Assembly: GCA_963730305.1 (NCBI GenBank)
Contig: CAVSRB010000001.1
Location: 248,001 to 312,000 of the forward strand
Direction of reading: 5' to 3'
Source: CAMYMQ01 sp963730305
GTDB lineage: Bacteria > Pseudomonadota > Alphaproteobacteria > Bin65
Length of the DNA stretch: 64,000 nt
Shown: piece after piece, positions 63,983 through 64,000 of the stretch
Layout of the letters: each line of letters starts with the position of its first letter
Numbering within the stretch: position 1 is the stretch's first letter
Made by a program: the position numbers and the translations under genes
The notes under the pieces: model-generated
The model's database searches: none
What the model saw: only the letters and a program-made list of their open reading frames with translations
What the model was told of the DNA's origin: nothing

Positions 63983-64000
63983 TCAGGCCGCCGCCTGCTC
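63983..64000 (-). CDS. sufC: Likely C-terminal codons of sufC (truncated by window edge)
   Basis: An open frame from the right edge ends EQAAA-stop 13 bases before the sufD start. The operon order in alphaproteobacteria (sufB, sufC, sufD, sufS) makes sufC the expected gene, but five residues cannot prove it. Confidence 0.35.
   Translation of the reverse strand, partial: EQAAA

Overview
The window looks like a high-GC alphaproteobacterial chromosome, probably from a Rhodospirillales-like lineage. Supporting signs are the smpB/dapA block divergent from a soluble lytic transglycosylase, a complete suf operon, TRAP transporters, several Rieske oxygenases, bactofilin next to an M23 peptidase, and CCA-encoding tRNA-Met(CAU). 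No RNA or marker gene gives a firmer placement; this is inference from gene content.

Layout. 1-13.2 kb is housekeeping: the tail of a uracil-DNA glycosylase, an old-yellow-enzyme flavoprotein, a VOC protein, smpB and dapA, two tandem lytic transglycosylases, a HAD dehalogenase / hydrolase / threonine-dehydratase operon, bactofilin and an M23 endopeptidase. 13.7-21.9 kb holds an MFS pump, a thioesterase and a TRAP operon (class III aminotransferase, DctP, HDAC-like amidohydrolase, DctQ, frameshifted DctM) divergent from an IclR regulator, plausibly for uptake and deacetylation of an N-acetylated amine. 21.9-26.1 kb is an aromatic-catabolism block (AraC regulator, ring-hydroxylating dioxygenase alpha/beta, intradiol dioxygenase). 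26.3-33.5 kb carries a TPR lipoprotein, small exported proteins, a denD-like dehydrogenase, a DUF1194 protein and a small-membrane-protein cluster.

33.56-48.34 kb is an apparent genomic island. It is bounded on the right by an intact tRNA-Met(CAU) and on the left by a 28-bp direct copy of that tRNA's 3' end. It contains a decayed IS3-family element, a complete type I secretion set (TolC-like, HlyD-like, ABC exporter), an uncharacterised small protein, a giant RTX-like protein (about 2,112 aa once frameshifts are repaired) built of 109-117-residue repeats, and an IS5/IS427-type element. No integrase is visible.

48.6-64 kb returns to core-like genes: SDR, mnmA, an ABHD18-like hydrolase, a thioesterase, a cbpA/cbpM-like pair, a MarR / Rieske oxygenase / SDR / acyl-CoA-ligase block, then tenA-like, ferredoxin and suf genes (sufA, sufT, sufE, sufS, sufD and the last codons of a likely sufC).

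A recurrent oddity is single-base insertions that break otherwise conserved genes, including a suf gene. The RTX repeat spacing shows extra bases exactly at the break points. This may be a sequence-accuracy problem rather than biology, so frameshifted genes are listed as pseudogene with that caveat.
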